Positions 62,710-64,000 of a DNA stretch of 64,000 nucleotides are shown piece by piece. Numbering within the stretch: position 1 is the first letter of the stretch; the number at the start of each line of letters is the position of its first letter. Origin of the DNA: Clostridia bacterium (GTDB lineage Bacteria > Bacillota > Clostridia > Oscillospirales > CAG-272). The DNA lies in NCBI GenBank assembly GCA_017466445.1, contig JAFTUC010000022.1, positions 1 to 64,000 of the forward strand, written 5' to 3'. The notes below the pieces were generated by a model that did not search any database, was not told where the DNA came from, and saw only the letters and a list, made by a program, of their open reading frames with translations. The translations under genes were made by a program, and so were the position numbers.

Positions 62710-62738
62710 TTGACAAAATCAATACTTCGTGATATGAT
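62710..62738 (+). promoter_or_regulatory. Promoter of the PadR operon
   Basis: Perfect TTGACA (62710-62715), 17-bp spacer, TATGAT (62733-62738). Confidence 0.82.
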
Positions 62739-62762
62739 GTATTTCGTAAGGGGTGGTATTGA

Positions 62763-63080
62763 TTGGATGCTCAGCTGAAGCGCGGACTGCTCGATATCTG
62801 TGTTCTGTCCGCTATAAAAAATGAAGATTCGTACGGTTATAAGATCATAAAGGATATGAAGCCGTATATGGAAATGTCCGAGTCGACGCTTTATACGATA
62901 CTAAAACGCCTTGAAATGGCGGGAATGCTCACGATACACACGTCGGAGCATGGAGGAAGACTCAGAAAATATTATCACATCACAAGGGCAGGACTTGGGC
63001 GAATAGAGGATTTTAAGGAAGAATGGCGCGAGGTAATGTCGATCTATCAGTTTGTTGTCAGGGAGGACGAAAATGAATAA
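62763..63080 (+). CDS. PadR-family transcriptional regulator (TTG start)
   Basis: The 105-residue winged-helix protein has the PadR pattern: LKRGLLDICVLSAIKNEDSYGY at the N-terminus (here in parts LKRGLLDI and DSYGYKII), SESTLYTILKRLEMAGML near 40 and RKYYHITRAG near 72. The TTG at 62763 is the only start that works: TGA lies directly before it in frame and AAGGGGTGG is 6 bases upstream. Such small PadR genes followed by DUF1700 and DUF4097 proteins form a common Firmicutes operon, in which PadR probably represses its own operon. Confidence 0.88.
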   Translation: MDAQLKRGLLDICVLSAIKNEDSYGYKIIKDMKPYMEMSESTLYTILKRLEMAGMLTIHTSEHGGRLRKYYHITRAGLGRIEDFKEEWREVMSIYQFVVREDENE

Positions 63081-63666
63081 AAAAGAATTTGCTGAGGATC
63101 TGCGAAAAAAGCTATCGGGTCTTTCGGAAAAGGAGATCGAGGAGCAGCTTGATTTTTATTCCGAGATGATAGATGACAGGATAGAGGAGGGAAGCTCCGA
63201 GGAGGATGCCGTCAAAGCCGTAGGATCTGTAAACGAGATCGCGAATCGGATAAAAAACGACGCGGATTTTCTTGAAAAAGCAAAGAAAAAGCCTGAAAGA
63301 CGTATTAAGGCATGGGAGATAGTACTCCTTGTTCTCGGATCGCCTATATGGCTTTCGCTTGCTATAGCTGCATTTTCTGTAATTGTCTCGCTTTACGCCG
63401 TGATATGGTCGCTCGTTGCCGTCCTTGTGTCGGTTTGGGTATCATTTGCCGCTTCTGCGCTTGGCGCGGCAGTGGCAGGCGTAGCCTTCGCTGCGACCGG
63501 TAACGCTCTTTCCGGTATTGCTATGATAGGTGCATCTCTTTTCCTTGCGGGTACGGCAATATTTCTGTTCTTCGGATGCAAAGGCTCGATAAAGGGATGC
63601 ATCGTGATGACAAAAAAGACCGTTTTGAAGATCGTAAAGCTGTTTAAATCAAAGGAGTTGGCGTAA
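63073..63666 (+). CDS. DUF1700 (HAAS-domain) membrane protein
   Basis: The 197-residue protein has an N-terminal cytosolic helical HAAS-type domain (MNKKEFAEDLRKKLSGLSEK and DRIEEGSSEEDAVKAVG near residues 45-60), followed by four membrane segments rich in Ala, Val and Ile. The start at 63073 follows GGGAGG and overlaps the PadR stop by 8 bp. It is thought to relay signals in PadR operons; the mechanism is not known. It is co-expressed with the DUF4097 gene, whose ATG overlaps its stop by one base. Confidence 0.85.
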   Translation: MNKKEFAEDLRKKLSGLSEKEIEEQLDFYSEMIDDRIEEGSSEEDAVKAVGSVNEIANRIKNDADFLEKAKKKPERRIKAWEIVLLVLGSPIWLSLAIAAFSVIVSLYAVIWSLVAVLVSVWVSFAASALGAAVAGVAFAATGNALSGIAMIGASLFLAGTAIFLFFGCKGSIKGCIVMTKKTVLKIVKLFKSKELA

Positions 63667-64000
63667 TGAGTAAATCAGTAAAAATATGGCTTGCTGCAGC
63701 GGCAGTGCTTACACTTGTGGGAGGAATTATTTTTTTGAGCGTTATGTTTTTTTTGAAATGGGATTTCGGTAAATTGTCCACAAATAAATATGAAACTAAC
63801 AACTATGAAATAAGCGAGGATTTCAGATCGATAGCCATAGATACAGATACCGCTGATATCAAATTTGTGGCTTCAGAGGATTCCGAACGCAGAGTTACCT
63901 GCTACGAGCAGAAAAATATGAAGCACGAGGTGCTTGTGAATGATGGCGTACTTACTGTTAGAGTCAATGATACGAGAAAATGGTACGAGTATATAGGAAT
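63666..64000 (+). CDS. DUF4097-family membrane-anchored protein (partial)
   Basis: The first 111 residues are present, and the window end truncates the rest. One N-terminal membrane helix (about residues 7-30) is followed by the start of an extracytoplasmic beta-helix-like repeat domain: TDTADIKFVASEDSERRVTC shows the repeat style of DUF4097. It is third in the PadR-DUF1700-DUF4097 module; the ATG overlaps the previous stop (TAATG). The function is unknown. Confidence 0.82.
   Translation, partial: MSKSVKIWLAAAAVLTLVGGIIFLSVMFFLKWDFGKLSTNKYETNNYEISEDFRSIAIDTDTADIKFVASEDSERRVTCYEQKNMKHEVLVNDGVLTVRVNDTRKWYEYIG

Overview
The window reads as chromosomal DNA from an anaerobic, spore-forming, plant- or gut-glycan-using member of the Clostridia (Firmicutes), probably an Oscillospirales or Christensenellales relative. 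This rests on the gene content: a SpoVT-type sporulation regulator, an infC-rpmI-rplT operon with a long leader, a T-box in front of ilvA, TTG and GTG starts with AGGAGG-like ribosome binding sites, and TTGACA-17-TATAAT promoters. The species cannot be named from the sequence alone. No rRNA, tRNA or CRISPR array was found.

Layout. 1-4 kb: tail of a cell-surface protein, a TIM-barrel sugar isomerase/epimerase-like gene, and two related BNR/sialidase-fold proteins, one cytosolic and one a lipoprotein. 4.2-25 kb: purC, then a long leftward block of core genes (read right to left: infC, rpmI, rplT, a TrmH-family methylase, dprA, topA, trmFO, plsX, rnc, a radical SAM protein, smc, ftsY, rdgB, a yhbY-type gene, nadD, yqeK, rsfS, leuS), with rpsU at the end under its own promoter. 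infC appears to use an ATC start and to follow an attenuator leader.

25-53 kb is an accessory carbohydrate region. A xylan/xylose operon (xylB, GH120 beta-xylosidase, xylA) lies divergent from an AraC regulator. A GH2 gene and uxuA form a likely glucuronate operon. Three tandem lipoprotein SGNH/sialate O-acetylesterase-like paralogues follow, then a type II pantothenate kinase. From 39 to 53 kb come spoVT and two short SpoVT/AbrB N-domain paralogues behind a common promoter-like element, a PH-like membrane protein, an unrecognised 704-residue protein, a cupin isomerase plus GHL6-type hydrolase under a PocR-AraC regulator, an orphan TnpV gene, a GH172 gene with its AraC regulator, and another AraC regulator beside a GH20-like gene. 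Repeated hairpins, a decapitated reading frame and different base composition mark this part as assembled from transferred pieces.

53-60 kb holds the whole F-type ATP synthase operon (atpI-B-E-F-H-A-G-D-C). Its c subunit carries a two-carboxylate, Na+-type site, and its epsilon subunit lacks the C-terminal helical domain. 60-62.7 kb: T-box-controlled ilvA with ridA and a DUF554 membrane protein. 62.7-64 kb: a PadR / DUF1700 (HAAS) / DUF4097 module cut by the window end.

The accessory genes suggest a cell that deacetylates glycans at its surface, imports xylo- and glucurono-oligosaccharides (no transporter is in the window), hydrolyses them with cytoplasmic GH120, GH2, GH172, GH20-like and GHL6-type enzymes, and feeds the sugars into the xylose isomerase and mannonate pathways. 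Each set is switched by a neighbouring AraC-type regulator.
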